A stretch of DNA of 29,765 bases from the IMG/VR virus record IMGVR_UViG_3300011116_001022, positions 1 through 29,765 of that record. One strand, 5' to 3'. How positions within the stretch are numbered: the stretch's first letter is position 1; the number at the start of each line of letters is the position of its first letter. Both the position numbers and the translations under genes were made by a program. This DNA is from a virus. Positions 21,868-29,611 of the stretch are shown one piece after another. Under the pieces are notes generated by a model. It was not told the origin of the DNA. It worked only from the letters and a program-made list of their open reading frames with translations, and made no database searches.

Positions 21868-23202
21868 GTGGCAACGTCGGACGCTGTCGCAATCGGAGCT
21901 TTGGCACTTCTGTGGTTGTCGCTTAGGAAGCCAGCCAGCACTGCCAGTCCTAATGGCACCGATCCAAATGCGCCGACTTTGCCGCCGCCAATTGGTTCAA
22001 ACTGGTACGGCCAAAGGCCATATACCGACATTTCACCGCCCAATGCAACAAATCCAATTGCTCCGGTTGTGCCTGTAGTTCCGCCCGTTGTGCCGGTCGT
22101 GCCGGTCGTGCCGGTCGTGCCGGTCGTGCCACCCACTCCGCCTGTGACACCTCCAATAACGCAGCCGCCATTTCCCGGCGAAACCACGCCAATTTATCCT
22201 CCTCCCCCTGATTATGGCGGTGGATACAATCCGTTCGTACCGTCGCCAAATCCTATTTACGACGGCCCCGGAATGCTCCCCCCGGACTCACCGATATACA
22301 TTCCGCCAAACGTTACTCCGTACGTTCCGCCGGAAGTTCCGCCATACGTTCCTCCGACTGCTTCACCAATCTACACTCCTCCGACCGATCCGGGATATGG
22401 CCCGCCCTACACCGATCCCGTTTACGACGGCCCCGGAATGCTTCCGCCGGTGGCACCTACGTCACCGCCAGACGTTCCGCCATACGTTCCGCCGGGATAC
22501 GAAGACCCTCCGTACGGTGAGCCGCCTTACGTTGAGCCTGTAAATCCCACGCCAACGCCGGAATATCCGCCCTACATTGAACCGTACGTGCCACCGTCAC
22601 CAAGTACCCCGGCTCCACCGCCTCCGGTTGATTATGGCGGTGGATACAATCCATATGTTCCCCCGTCGCCGTCGCCTGTGTACGACGGCCCCGGCATGTT
22701 GCCGCCACCCGCGGAAACATATACGCCTCCAGAAGTTTCACCGTCGCCTGTGTACGACGGCCCCGGCATGTTGCCGCCACCCGTGGAAGCGTATATCCCT
22801 CCCTATGTCGCGCCGCCGATTGATTTGTGGCAGCCGCCAACTGGCGTGTACGACGGAACAACGGTGCCAATTCTGCCGCCGCCGGTGTACGTATATGAGC
22901 CGCCCCCGGAATATGTTCCCCCGGTTGATTATGGCGGTGGATACAATCCATTTGTTCCCCCAGCACCCGTCTACGAGCCGCCGCCCGCACCCGTTTACGA
23001 GCCGCCCCCATATACGCCGCCGAACTATCAGCAGCCGTACGAGCCGCCGCCCGCACCCGTCTACGAGCCGCCGCCCGCACCCGTGTACGAGCCGCCGCCC
23101 GCACCCGTCTACGAGCCGCCGCCATACGAGCCGCCCGCATACGAGCCACCCGCATACGAGCCGCCAAGCTGGGACTCTTTCTGGGGAGGATGGGGATGGT
23201 AG
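21868..23202 (+). CDS. Proline-rich membrane-anchored stalk protein
   Basis: The product is 444 residues. A GTG start directly follows the previous stop. After an N-terminal hydrophobic helix (about residues 5-18, AVAIGALALLWLSLRK) almost the whole chain is Pro/Tyr/Val-rich. Recurring elements include VYDGPGMLPP (five forms), DYGGGYNP(F/Y)VP (four forms) and VYEPPPAP near the end. It closes with an aromatic SWDSFWGGWGW. No globular domain is visible. Such polyproline chains are extended and stiff, fitting a stalk that crosses the capsid or wall, with aromatic residues for adhesion. No family is recognised. Confidence 0.8.
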   Translation: MATSDAVAIGALALLWLSLRKPASTASPNGTDPNAPTLPPPIGSNWYGQRPYTDISPPNATNPIAPVVPVVPPVVPVVPVVPVVPVVPPTPPVTPPITQPPFPGETTPIYPPPPDYGGGYNPFVPSPNPIYDGPGMLPPDSPIYIPPNVTPYVPPEVPPYVPPTASPIYTPPTDPGYGPPYTDPVYDGPGMLPPVAPTSPPDVPPYVPPGYEDPPYGEPPYVEPVNPTPTPEYPPYIEPYVPPSPSTPAPPPPVDYGGGYNPYVPPSPSPVYDGPGMLPPPAETYTPPEVSPSPVYDGPGMLPPPVEAYIPPYVAPPIDLWQPPTGVYDGTTVPILPPPVYVYEPPPEYVPPVDYGGGYNPFVPPAPVYEPPPAPVYEPPPYTPPNYQQPYEPPPAPVYEPPPAPVYEPPPAPVYEPPPYEPPAYEPPAYEPPSWDSFWGGWGW

Positions 23203-23235
23203 CTCTATTGCCTGAAGCTGTTTTGGAGTTGCAGA

Positions 23236-23475
23236 ATGAATCTTGATGCTCAGCTCTTGCGCGAAATACTGTCGGCACATCCGCAGGCAGAAGCAATTGA
23301 CCCGAAAACCGGACAGGTATTTTTTGGTTCCCAGCGGATGGGAAACTATTACGTACCGGGCCATTCAACGCGGAATAACCATTACGGCCAGAATCCTGCA
23401 ACTGCGCCCGGAGGAGTGCCGGTCGAACGCACAATAAAACGATGGCAATGTGGTTTGCCATCAATTGGAGTGTAA
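23236..23475 (+). CDS. Small hypothetical protein
   Basis: The product is 79 residues from an ATG with GGAG about eight bases upstream. A helical N-terminus (DAQLLREILSAHP) is followed by a Gly/Asn/Tyr-rich middle (GNYYVPGHSTRNN) and a basic segment near the end. There is no membrane helix and no known family. It is encoded between the stalk gene and a small membrane protein gene, so a soluble virion or assembly factor is possible. Confidence 0.65.
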   Translation: MNLDAQLLREILSAHPQAEAIDPKTGQVFFGSQRMGNYYVPGHSTRNNHYGQNPATAPGGVPVERTIKRWQCGLPSIGV

Positions 23476-23479
23476 AACC

Positions 23480-23713
23480 GTGCCGTGGGAACAAGTGGCT
23501 ACTGGAACATCATTCACCACACGACCAAACTTGCCGGAGCTTGACCCAAGCAGCAGGTATAAAATGGTTATTGACTTAACCCCTAATGCGCCAGACTGGG
23601 TATTTGACTCATTCATTTCTACAATTAGTGGGCTTCTGTGGCCTTTTCCAATTGTTGCCAGCGTGTTTAGGGAAAACTCGTCAATCGTCATTGAATGGGT
23701 AGCCAAGACCTAA
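23480..23713 (+). CDS. Small membrane protein
   Basis: The product is 77 residues from a GTG at 23480 with GGAG ten bases upstream; an upstream in-frame ATG would overlap the previous gene by 26 bases and lacks a site. A polar N-terminal half is followed by a hydrophobic stretch (about residues 47-66, STISGLLWPFPIVASVF) and a short charged end. The stop overlaps the next start as TAATG. No family is recognised. Confidence 0.65.
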   Translation: MPWEQVATGTSFTTRPNLPELDPSSRYKMVIDLTPNAPDWVFDSFISTISGLLWPFPIVASVFRENSSIVIEWVAKT

Positions 23714-23976
23714 TGCCAGTATTTGCAATTCCAGCTTTGGTGTGGACTCTCCTTGGAAGTGTTGTTCTTCTGGGTTTGGGAGTTTATTTTCTTAAATACA
23801 CTTTGTATGTCGACAAACCAGCAATGATTGGTTCTGGTGTATTGCCAGCTCCTGTGCCCGGAACCGCTACTGATCCTTCCGGCGGACTCACTTTGCCCGG
23901 CGTCGGCACCCTTGGCAGTGGAGCACTGCTAATTGGAGTTGGCGCAATCGTTTTATTGTTTTTGTTGGAGGATTAA
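23713..23976 (+). CDS. Two-helix membrane protein with LLED C-terminus
   Basis: The product is 87 residues. It has an N-terminal transmembrane helix (about residues 6-28), a polar loop with Pro/Gly (GVLPAPVPGTATDPSGG), and a C-terminal helix ending IVLLFLLED. The final hydrophobic helix with an acidic pair at the very end is shared with the M23 (LLALLED) and SLT (LLLLSDD) proteins, suggesting a common membrane-sorting or insertion end. The ATG shares a base with the previous stop; an upstream ATG at 23695 is less likely. The function is unknown. Confidence 0.75.
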   Translation: MPVFAIPALVWTLLGSVVLLGLGVYFLKYTLYVDKPAMIGSGVLPAPVPGTATDPSGGLTLPGVGTLGSGALLIGVGAIVLLFLLED

Positions 23977-23977
23977 C

Positions 23978-24466
23978 ATGGCTTATCGTATGCGTCGCAA
24001 TCCGGGCGGAACTTCGGCAATTACGGGACGGAATATTGCGATTGTAATTGGAGCGTACGCCGTCTACAAAGCAGCACAAGGCGGAGCGTTGGGACTGCCA
24101 GCGCAATCACTAACCAACGCTCTTGGTGAAGCTGGCAACGCCATTTCTCGTGGCACAGCGGAAACCATTGACATTTTTTACAAGCGTGCTCCCGTGCCAG
24201 TAACTACGCCAAGTGGCACGCCCCCCGCGGCTGTTGGAACGGGCGCAGGAACAGTGACCGGAGCAAACAGGCTTAATCCCCCGGTTCCGGGAACCGCAGT
24301 TGACCTTGGTGCTTACGATCCGTCCGCCGGAGGATTTGCGTGGGACGGACAAAACGTCTTCACAATTGCGGAGCACATGATTATTGGCACCGCCCAAACT
24401 GCCGTCGAAGCGGCAGCAGCGGCGAAATTGTGGTACGCCAATAACGGGCGGTATTTGGTGTCATGA
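23978..24466 (+). CDS. RRNP-motif membrane protein with shared C-terminal domain
   Basis: The product is 162 residues from an ATG with GGAGG six bases upstream. MAYRMRRNPGG at the N-terminus precedes a transmembrane helix (about residues 18-34, NIAIVIGAYAVYKAAQGG). A Pro/Gly/Thr linker (about 70-105) leads to a C-terminal domain (VDLGAYDP...WDGQNVF...GTAQTAVEAAAAAKLWYA) that is clearly repeated in the protein at 24777. The basic motif here lies before the helix, not after it. It is a probable virion membrane protein with an exposed domain. Confidence 0.8.
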   Translation: MAYRMRRNPGGTSAITGRNIAIVIGAYAVYKAAQGGALGLPAQSLTNALGEAGNAISRGTAETIDIFYKRAPVPVTTPSGTPPAAVGTGAGTVTGANRLNPPVPGTAVDLGAYDPSAGGFAWDGQNVFTIAEHMIIGTAQTAVEAAAAAKLWYANNGRYLVS

Positions 24467-24780
24467 GGAAGCGAAGACGTTCACCAATTGATCCAGATAT
24501 AGAGTGGTTGACTGGAATCCTTCGCCGGAATCCGACGACCCAACACGCTGAAATGGCTGTAAGCCAACTTGTATCGCGGCATGGTGCCGATCATGTACAT
24601 CGGCTCCTTGCAATTGAATACGAACGCGCAGACGGATCAAGATGGCGACATGAAGCCGGAGATCGCGGCGACGGAGTCGCTCGTGAAACGCGTCCGGAAT
24701 GGCTGGTGGTTGAGCCGGGAGAGTCGCCGCAACTCACTGGCCCGATGAAGTGGCAAGACGGTAGGGGACTCGTGGGATGA
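24463..24780 (+). CDS. Soluble RRNP-motif protein
   Basis: The product is 105 residues. The N-terminus is very basic (MRKRRRSPIDPD), ILRRNP is at about residues 18-23, and a helical segment (AEMAVSQLVSRHGADHVHRLLAIEYERAD) follows, then a charged Gly/Glu/Pro-rich tail. There is no membrane helix. Start and stop overlap both neighbours as ATGA. The function is unknown; it could be a nucleic-acid- or ATPase-contacting partner because of the basic N-terminus. Confidence 0.75.
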   Translation: MRKRRRSPIDPDIEWLTGILRRNPTTQHAEMAVSQLVSRHGADHVHRLLAIEYERADGSRWRHEAGDRGDGVARETRPEWLVVEPGESPQLTGPMKWQDGRGLVG

Positions 24781-25109
24781 AAATCGCATCAGTCGTCGCA
24801 GTCGGAATTGGATTAGTTGCGTATACGGCGTACGCCGCATCAAAGAAAACTCCAGCTCCAGCAGCCCCCGGAGCACCCGCAGCACCCGGAACTACAACGC
24901 CACCAGTCGTTGTCCCTTGGGTAGACCTTGGTACGACAATGCCACGGTTTCCCGGAGTGTTTTGGAATCCCAACAACGGACAGGTAATCAATGTTGAGGG
25001 AGGGACTCTTCTTGCGTCTGGAGCGTTTCCGACTGGCACCGCGCGCACAGCCGCTGAAGCTGTCACCGTTGCACGAGTCTTCTTCTACGGCGTAACTCCA
25101 AGCGACTGA
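24777..25109 (+). CDS. N-anchored protein sharing a domain with 23978 gene
   Basis: The product is 110 residues. An N-terminal transmembrane helix (MKIASVVAVGIGLVAYTAYA) is followed by an Ala/Pro linker (about residues 25-45) and a domain starting WVDLG, with FWNPNNGQVINV and GTARTAAEAVTVARVFFYG. This aligns along its length with the C-terminal domain of the 23978 protein, so the two are paralogues. It lacks the RNP motif but has SKKTP after the helix. ATGA overlap with the previous gene. It is probably exposed on the inner or outer face of the viral membrane. Confidence 0.78.
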   Translation: MKIASVVAVGIGLVAYTAYAASKKTPAPAAPGAPAAPGTTTPPVVVPWVDLGTTMPRFPGVFWNPNNGQVINVEGGTLLASGAFPTGTARTAAEAVTVARVFFYGVTPSD

Positions 25110-25121
25110 GGATATTTGAAC

Positions 25122-25430
25122 GTGCCTGCAACTTGGAAGCAATTTTCAACGTCCGTATTGCGATCACTGCCAGTTGATGCCACGTTTACGGATCGACAGC
25201 GTGCACTAAAAGCAGCCGGTAAGTTGTGGCGCGGTGAAGTCTCCTTGAAACGCAATCCACAGAACTCGGAAATTGCGGAGTGGAAACGCAGTAGCGTTGA
25301 TCCCGAAGACGGCGAATTAGTTAACTACAAACGAACACAAGTCGACCCATTTGTGGTGTATGGCCTGTATGGTTTAGCGGCCGCCGGTTTGTATTTGCTT
25401 TGGAAACAACGAGAGATATCGTACGAATGA
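25122..25430 (+). CDS. KRNP-motif protein with C-terminal helix
   Basis: The product is 102 residues from a GTG with GAGGAT eight bases upstream; a TTG at 25116 is too near the site. The N-terminal part (ATFTDRQRALKAAGKLWRGEVSLKRNP, motif at about residues 41-44) is basic and helical. The middle is polar and the C-terminus carries a transmembrane helix (about 77-95, VVYGLYGLAAAGLYLLWK). Here the RNP motif is far from the membrane helix, so the motif is not simply part of a helix boundary. ATGA overlap with the next gene. The function is unknown. Confidence 0.75.
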   Translation: MPATWKQFSTSVLRSLPVDATFTDRQRALKAAGKLWRGEVSLKRNPQNSEIAEWKRSSVDPEDGELVNYKRTQVDPFVVYGLYGLAAAGLYLLWKQREISYE

Positions 25431-25594
25431 ATGCCATAAAACGATATTTTCCAAAAGTATCACGTAAAAAAGTTGTTCCGTATGCGATTGGCGTTGGCAT
25501 GTTGTGGGCGTTGATGAAACCGAAACGATTTCCACGGTTCAGAACTGCCAGTCCAGATATTGCGGTGTACGACGCAGTGGGGAAACAAGTCTGA
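25427..25594 (+). CDS. 55-residue membrane protein
   Basis: The product is 55 residues: a basic N-terminus (MNAIKRYFPKVSRKK), one transmembrane helix (VVPYAIGVGMLWALM), a basic segment KPKRFPRFR, then a short polar tail. Both ends overlap neighbouring genes (ATGA, TGATG), which fixes the start and supports translation. The KRFPRF segment occupies the place of the RNP motif of its neighbours but lacks NP. It is a probable small virion membrane protein. Confidence 0.72.
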   Translation: MNAIKRYFPKVSRKKVVPYAIGVGMLWALMKPKRFPRFRTASPDIAVYDAVGKQV

Positions 25595-25887
25595 TGGCTA
25601 AGAGACGACGCTACAAGCGAAATCCGCTTGACGCCAAACATCCGCTGCTTTGGGCGGGTGCAGCCGCAGTGGCGTACTGGGTATACAAACGAGCAAATAG
25701 GACAATCTCTTCTGGCCCGATGGCGCAATACACAACGCCTCGAACCGACCTTGGAAGTGCTCCCATCGCTCCGACTCCACCGGCTTACATGGTCGCCAAC
25801 GCGCAGCGGGCAAGAACTCCGGGATATATTGGGATTCCGTACGGTGCCCCAACGTGGAACGGCACCTCGTGGGAACAGGCAGTCTGA
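25594..25887 (+). CDS. KRNP-motif membrane protein before the ATPase
   Basis: The product is 97 residues. MAKRRRYKRNPLDAKHP precedes a transmembrane helix (about residues 18-31, LLWAGAAAVAYWVYK). A Pro/Ala/Thr-rich tail with a short GYIGIPYGAPTWNGTSWE end follows. The start overlaps the previous stop as TGATG, and the stop overlaps the ATPase start in the same way. Immediate coupling to the packaging ATPase makes a membrane partner at the packaging vertex plausible, as in tectiviruses where small membrane proteins mount the ATPase; this is inference from order alone. Confidence 0.78.
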   Translation: MAKRRRYKRNPLDAKHPLLWAGAAAVAYWVYKRANRTISSGPMAQYTTPRTDLGSAPIAPTPPAYMVANAQRARTPGYIGIPYGAPTWNGTSWEQAV

Positions 25888-26894
25888 TGATTGGCGGCGT
25901 TGGCGGATTGGCGAAATTGGTTGCAGCGGCGAAGATGGCTCCCGGAGTGCTCGCCGCAACGTCTGGAGACGTAAACACGGCTGATAGGTTAATCCGTGAG
26001 CTGGGGCCACAAGCGGCATCCATCGTCCTTGGTGCGGAGGGAGCATCGCTGTTTAATAGCGCGTTGCAATTCGCCGACGCCAAAGGATGGACGGTGCAGC
26101 GAGATTTGGATTTACAAGCGGGTGTGACTGCGTATCACGCCGGTTGCACCGCATGTGCCCAGTGGTACAACGCTGCCGGGGAGCGTCGAGTCGTCCGGGA
26201 TATTGTCGGATTGGACGGCGGCTTGGTGTTTGTGCTGGGAGTCCGGAAATCAGGAAAGACAGCATTGGCGGCGCGGCTTTGTGAGCTTTGGGAGCGTAAG
26301 ACCTACGCTTGGGGAATCTCACAGGACAAACTTCCCGATGGCTGGAATGAACTGCGCGTTCCGGTGGATTTGAAACCGATCCGTACCAAGCGCAAATCGG
26401 TCGTTCAGGTGATTGACGTTGATGAAGAGTTTGAAGACGATGAACCTGATGACCTTGACTCCCGTCCACGAGATTGGTTAGAGAACGCGCTGCCGCAGCG
26501 CAGCGCACTTATCGTGGATGATGCTGGCATTGTGCTTGATTCAGCGTCGTCGGGCGGAGGAGCCGTCAAAGCATTCAAACATTTGGTGCAGATTATTCGT
26601 CACTTGAATATTAATGCAGTCGTAAACGTGCAGTACGCTGCTGCCGTTACCAAATATTCGTTGGATGCCGATGCCATTTTTTTGAAACCTCCGCCAATGA
26701 TGTATCAATCAATTGAGCGGCCAGAGGTTATACCGTTCATCGAAGAAGCATTGCCGATGTGGAATGGTCTTACTGAACAGCAAAAGAAAAACCACGCTTG
26801 GGTAATATCTTCTGAATATCGCGGGCCAGTTCACATTCAGTTACCAACATTCTGGACTGATTCGCTGTCATATAACAAGCGTCGTGGTAACTAA
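25887..26894 (+). CDS. FtsK/HerA/A32-like genome packaging ATPase
   Basis: The product is 335 residues. Walker A is G118-VRKSG-K124-T125 after a hydrophobic strand (GGLVFVLG). Walker B is SALIVDDAG, and the following FKHLVQIIRHLNINAVVNVQYA and DADAIFLKPP fit the sensor and Arg-region pattern of viral packaging ATPases of the HerA/FtsK superfamily that move DNA into preformed capsids. The N-terminal 110 residues form a helical, partly hydrophobic domain with a HxxCxxC-like stretch (YHAGCTACAQW), possibly for membrane or metal binding. The ATG shares a base with the previous stop (TGATG). It is the hallmark protein supporting a tailless virus. Confidence 0.82.
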   Translation: MIGGVGGLAKLVAAAKMAPGVLAATSGDVNTADRLIRELGPQAASIVLGAEGASLFNSALQFADAKGWTVQRDLDLQAGVTAYHAGCTACAQWYNAAGERRVVRDIVGLDGGLVFVLGVRKSGKTALAARLCELWERKTYAWGISQDKLPDGWNELRVPVDLKPIRTKRKSVVQVIDVDEEFEDDEPDDLDSRPRDWLENALPQRSALIVDDAGIVLDSASSGGGAVKAFKHLVQIIRHLNINAVVNVQYAAAVTKYSLDADAIFLKPPPMMYQSIERPEVIPFIEEALPMWNGLTEQQKKNHAWVISSEYRGPVHIQLPTFWTDSLSYNKRRGN

Positions 26895-26896
26895 CA

Positions 26897-27379
26897 GTGA
26901 CTACTAGAAGCGAAACACAGCTTGCAGCATGGGTGCTACTTAGTATTTCTCAGACTGCAAATGTGTATGGGCAAATGGGTTCTAATCTAGCTCAGATTCG
27001 CACCAGTAGTCAAACACGCGAACAATGCGAAATACATCGACTCTCATACAAACCAGCAGCATCAATTGCCCTTTTGCAAGCCGCGGCACTGTCAGCAATT
27101 GCCGGTAGTCCGCTTCCGCTTCTCGCTTGTGCCACCACTATTTCCGTTCTAATAAACATCTATGAACATCAGATGCCAACGGAATACCGTAAAGAGCCAA
27201 TTAGTGCTTTGCTTGGTAGAAGCTCGCTGAAAACAGACTCGGCACAACTTGGATTAAGCCGACCGTATCAATCCGTTGTCAGTCCGTTTCTTCCAGTGCA
27301 ACGGTTACCGGGGCCACCGCCCATGAATCCTCGTATGTCAATACAATTTGCTGCAAAAACAAAGTCGGAACTGTTTTGA
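26897..27379 (+). CDS. Membrane protein downstream of the ATPase
   Basis: The product is 160 residues from a GTG two bases after the ATPase stop, without a strong ribosome site, so probably coupled. A polar helical N-terminus (about residues 1-50) is followed by a long hydrophobic region (about 54-92, IALLQAAALSAIAGSPLPLLACATTISVLINIY) that can hold one or two membrane helices. The C-terminal part is polar and ends PPPMNPRMS...KSELF. No family is recognised. It may be part of the packaging vertex. Confidence 0.75.
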   Translation: MTTRSETQLAAWVLLSISQTANVYGQMGSNLAQIRTSSQTREQCEIHRLSYKPAASIALLQAAALSAIAGSPLPLLACATTISVLINIYEHQMPTEYRKEPISALLGRSSLKTDSAQLGLSRPYQSVVSPFLPVQRLPGPPPMNPRMSIQFAAKTKSELF

Positions 27380-27380
27380 T

Positions 27381-27938
27381 ATGAACTTTGCTGGAGCTTT
27401 AGTACTTGGTGCAGGATTATGGTGGTTAAGCGGCAAGACTAGTTCAACGCAAGTTGGAGTAAAGCGCAATCCTGCTGCGTCTCCAGAAGAAATTGAAAAT
27501 CGCAAACGAGAGTTAGCGGTATTTGATGAACGATTGGCGCAACAACGCCGCCGGTTGGCGAACGAACGAAGTGCCATTGACTCTCGCAACATTGCGAGGT
27601 ATGGACGACGCTTGTTGATCGTTGAGAGTACACCGGAATTGTTAGCGGCACAGGATGCGATCAAACGGCTCGAAGTGGCACGCCGAAACGCCTTCAATGG
27701 CTTATCACTAGCTTTGCAACGTAATCCAGTCCAATCACTTGACAAGCTTGAAGCAAAGACTCGAAAACTGGCAATGGACGCGCGAGGGCCATCAGCCAGT
27801 GTCGCGTCAAAGGCAGCATATCGACGGTCGCTTGATCAGTTGATGGCAGCTCGAATTGATGCTGGCGTGCAGCGCACCTTGTTTGACATCGAACCTGCAA
27901 ACAACACTCAACGGGCTTTACCGGGACTTTTCGAATGA
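27381..27938 (+). CDS. N-anchored coiled-coil protein with KRNP motif
   Basis: The product is 185 residues. The N-terminal transmembrane helix (ALVLGAGLWWLSGK) is followed by KRNP at about residues 30-33, then a long charged coiled coil. A second QRNP at about residue 114 is followed by another helical unit (LDKLEAKTRKLAMDARG) like that after the first motif, so the protein may be an internal duplication of the anchor-motif-helix plan without the second anchor. The ATG at 27381 is chosen because the upstream frame overlaps the previous gene and the short form aligns with paralogues. Confidence 0.78.
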   Translation: MNFAGALVLGAGLWWLSGKTSSTQVGVKRNPAASPEEIENRKRELAVFDERLAQQRRRLANERSAIDSRNIARYGRRLLIVESTPELLAAQDAIKRLEVARRNAFNGLSLALQRNPVQSLDKLEAKTRKLAMDARGPSASVASKAAYRRSLDQLMAARIDAGVQRTLFDIEPANNTQRALPGLFE

Positions 27939-28963
27939 ATCCGCTCGGAGTGATCGCACTGGGTGGAGCTTTGTGGTGGTTGTCGCGGATCGGACGTAAT
28001 CCGTACGACCCAGACGCACCCATAATTGGTGGAATTGACGGTCGCTCCAGTGCTGCGATGCGTAGACTGGCAAACATGGCCGGATATACGCGATCCGTTC
28101 AAGCTGCTGCCCGAAAAGACGCTGAAGCAAAAGCAGCAGCGGCAGCGGCTGAAGTGGATGAACGAGAGCGATACAGTCCGGTGGTTGTTCCCAAAACTGT
28201 CTACAAAAAGCATGATTTCTTCATGAGACCTAATGGCGACGGATCGTTCACCCGCGTGCCAATGCGAGGTTCACGACGGCCGCAAGAAGACGGTTCTTCA
28301 CGCTACGGATTGGGGGAGCGATACCAAACCACTCAAACGCGCGAGTTTGCAGCCAGAATTGCACAAGTGCGGACGGAAGCGAACGCGCTACGCTCCGAGG
28401 AACGCCGAGTCAAAGCAGCAGCCAAGGAGCTTGGTGATACTGCACGGCGCACCTACCTTGACACCATTGAATACACCGTCAAGGAGTTGGGCGGTTCACG
28501 CGATAAAGTGGCGGCATTTTTGCCACCCGACAAACGCAAATGGATAACCCAAGAAGTCGATCAGCCGGGAACATACGTTGGTGAAGATGAAGACGGTTTC
28601 CCAGTCTTCAGCGGTTCCGAGAAACGGGTATACCGTAAACGACCAGTGACGTTTGATCCTCGCACTGGCACGCCAGTGGGACTCCACTCTGGTGAGTGGG
28701 GCAAAGCACTGGCCGAATACCTGCGAGTGCAAGAACGCAAGTGGACTAAACAACATGATCAATCGTTGATGCAACGCGATCAATACAAGCGAGAAGAATC
28801 AACGTACTATTTGGACGTTCTCAAGAACTTCGAAGCAGTACAACAACGCGCCAAATCTGCCGCTGCTGCTGAAGAAAAGATACTTCGTGATTTGGCAAAG
28901 CGAAGACAAGAGTTAGACGATCAAGCTCAAGCATTGGAACAACAAAGGTTAAAAGCCAAATGA
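27935..28963 (+). CDS. Large N-anchored coiled-coil protein with GRNP motif
   Basis: The product is 342 residues. MNPLGVIALGGALWWLSR is a transmembrane helix followed by IGRNP (about residues 20-24). The remainder is soluble: Ala-rich helix (about 55-75), a central beta-containing part (VVVPKTVYKKHDFFMRP, GFPVFSGSEKRVYRKRPVTFDP) and a C-terminal coiled coil (about 280-342, AKRRQELDDQAQALEQQRLK). It is the largest member of the anchored-RNP set. ATGA overlaps at both ends. It might be an internal virion protein linking membrane and genome or capsid; no family is recognised. Confidence 0.78.
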   Translation: MNPLGVIALGGALWWLSRIGRNPYDPDAPIIGGIDGRSSAAMRRLANMAGYTRSVQAAARKDAEAKAAAAAAEVDERERYSPVVVPKTVYKKHDFFMRPNGDGSFTRVPMRGSRRPQEDGSSRYGLGERYQTTQTREFAARIAQVRTEANALRSEERRVKAAAKELGDTARRTYLDTIEYTVKELGGSRDKVAAFLPPDKRKWITQEVDQPGTYVGEDEDGFPVFSGSEKRVYRKRPVTFDPRTGTPVGLHSGEWGKALAEYLRVQERKWTKQHDQSLMQRDQYKREESTYYLDVLKNFEAVQQRAKSAAAAEEKILRDLAKRRQELDDQAQALEQQRLKAK

Positions 28964-29280
28964 ATAACAATGTACTTGTCGTTGCGGCCGCTATTGGCGG
29001 AGCGTACTGGTTAATGCGTCGGAAGAAGCGGAATCCTATGTCGCCAGAAGCACGGCTTCGACGCGAAGAACAAAAGATTGCATCCGTACGGCGCAAATAC
29101 GGCTACAGCAGTCCGACTGACTTGATGAATCTCGCAAAATCTACCGTTGCCGGAAGAGCGCGTCTCAGAAGAAGTTATGGTAGAAGTGCATACGAACCGA
29201 TCCGGGGACAAACAGTGTTTCTCAAATCCAGCCAGATTAAAGAAAACGCTGCGCCAGTCCCACCTCGCAGACGTAAATAG
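28960..29280 (+). CDS. N-anchored basic protein with KKRNP motif
   Basis: The product is 106 residues. MNNNVLVVAAAIGGAYWLMRRKKRNP is a membrane helix directly joined to the basic motif (about residues 20-26). A basic helical domain (about 30-80) and a Pro/Arg-rich end (PVPPRRRK) follow. The N-terminus is closely similar to those at 2027, 29303 and 29674. ATGA overlap with the previous gene. The very basic soluble part could touch nucleic acid; the function is otherwise unknown. Confidence 0.78.
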   Translation: MNNNVLVVAAAIGGAYWLMRRKKRNPMSPEARLRREEQKIASVRRKYGYSSPTDLMNLAKSTVAGRARLRRSYGRSAYEPIRGQTVFLKSSQIKENAAPVPPRRRK

Positions 29281-29302
29281 TTGCCGTCAAGGACAGACAT
29301 AC

Positions 29303-29611
29303 ATGAATAACTCGGTTTTCTTCATGGTTGCAGCTATTGGTGGATTGTGGTGGTTTAGCAAAACTCCAAATCGTAATCCAGTTCGCAAGCCGCAAGGTTC
29401 ACCTGAACAACAATTAGAGAAAGCCAAGCGCGATTTGGCAATGGTACGAAAGCGTCTTGATGCATACGAAGAGATTGCTAATTCGAAACCAACGGAACGA
29501 GAACGAATGGCGGCAATGGGATTTCTCAGAAGCAGTCAGCTTTACGGTGCAGCAGCGACTCGTGAATACAATCTGAAGCGGCTTATCGGTCGCCTGTCAA
29601 TGCTTGTATAA
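29303..29611 (+). CDS. N-anchored coiled-coil protein with NRNP motif
   Basis: The product is 102 residues from an ATG with AAGGA about ten bases upstream; a longer upstream frame is a shadow of the previous gene. The N-terminus (MNNSVFFMVAAIGGLWWFSK.PNRNP) is nearly identical to that of the 2027 protein, so the two are recent paralogues. After the motif, a charged coiled coil (about 35-75, PEQQLEKAKRDLAMVRKRLDAY) and a second helical region follow. Confidence 0.8.
   Translation: MNNSVFFMVAAIGGLWWFSKTPNRNPVRKPQGSPEQQLEKAKRDLAMVRKRLDAYEEIANSKPTERERMAAMGFLRSSQLYGAAATREYNLKRLIGRLSMLV

Noticed and set aside
22457-23494. A long minus-strand frame opposite the proline-rich gene
   Set aside because: It is the antisense of a Pro/Tyr-rich repeat gene, is low-complexity Arg/Ala-rich and has no ribosome site; it is a composition artefact.
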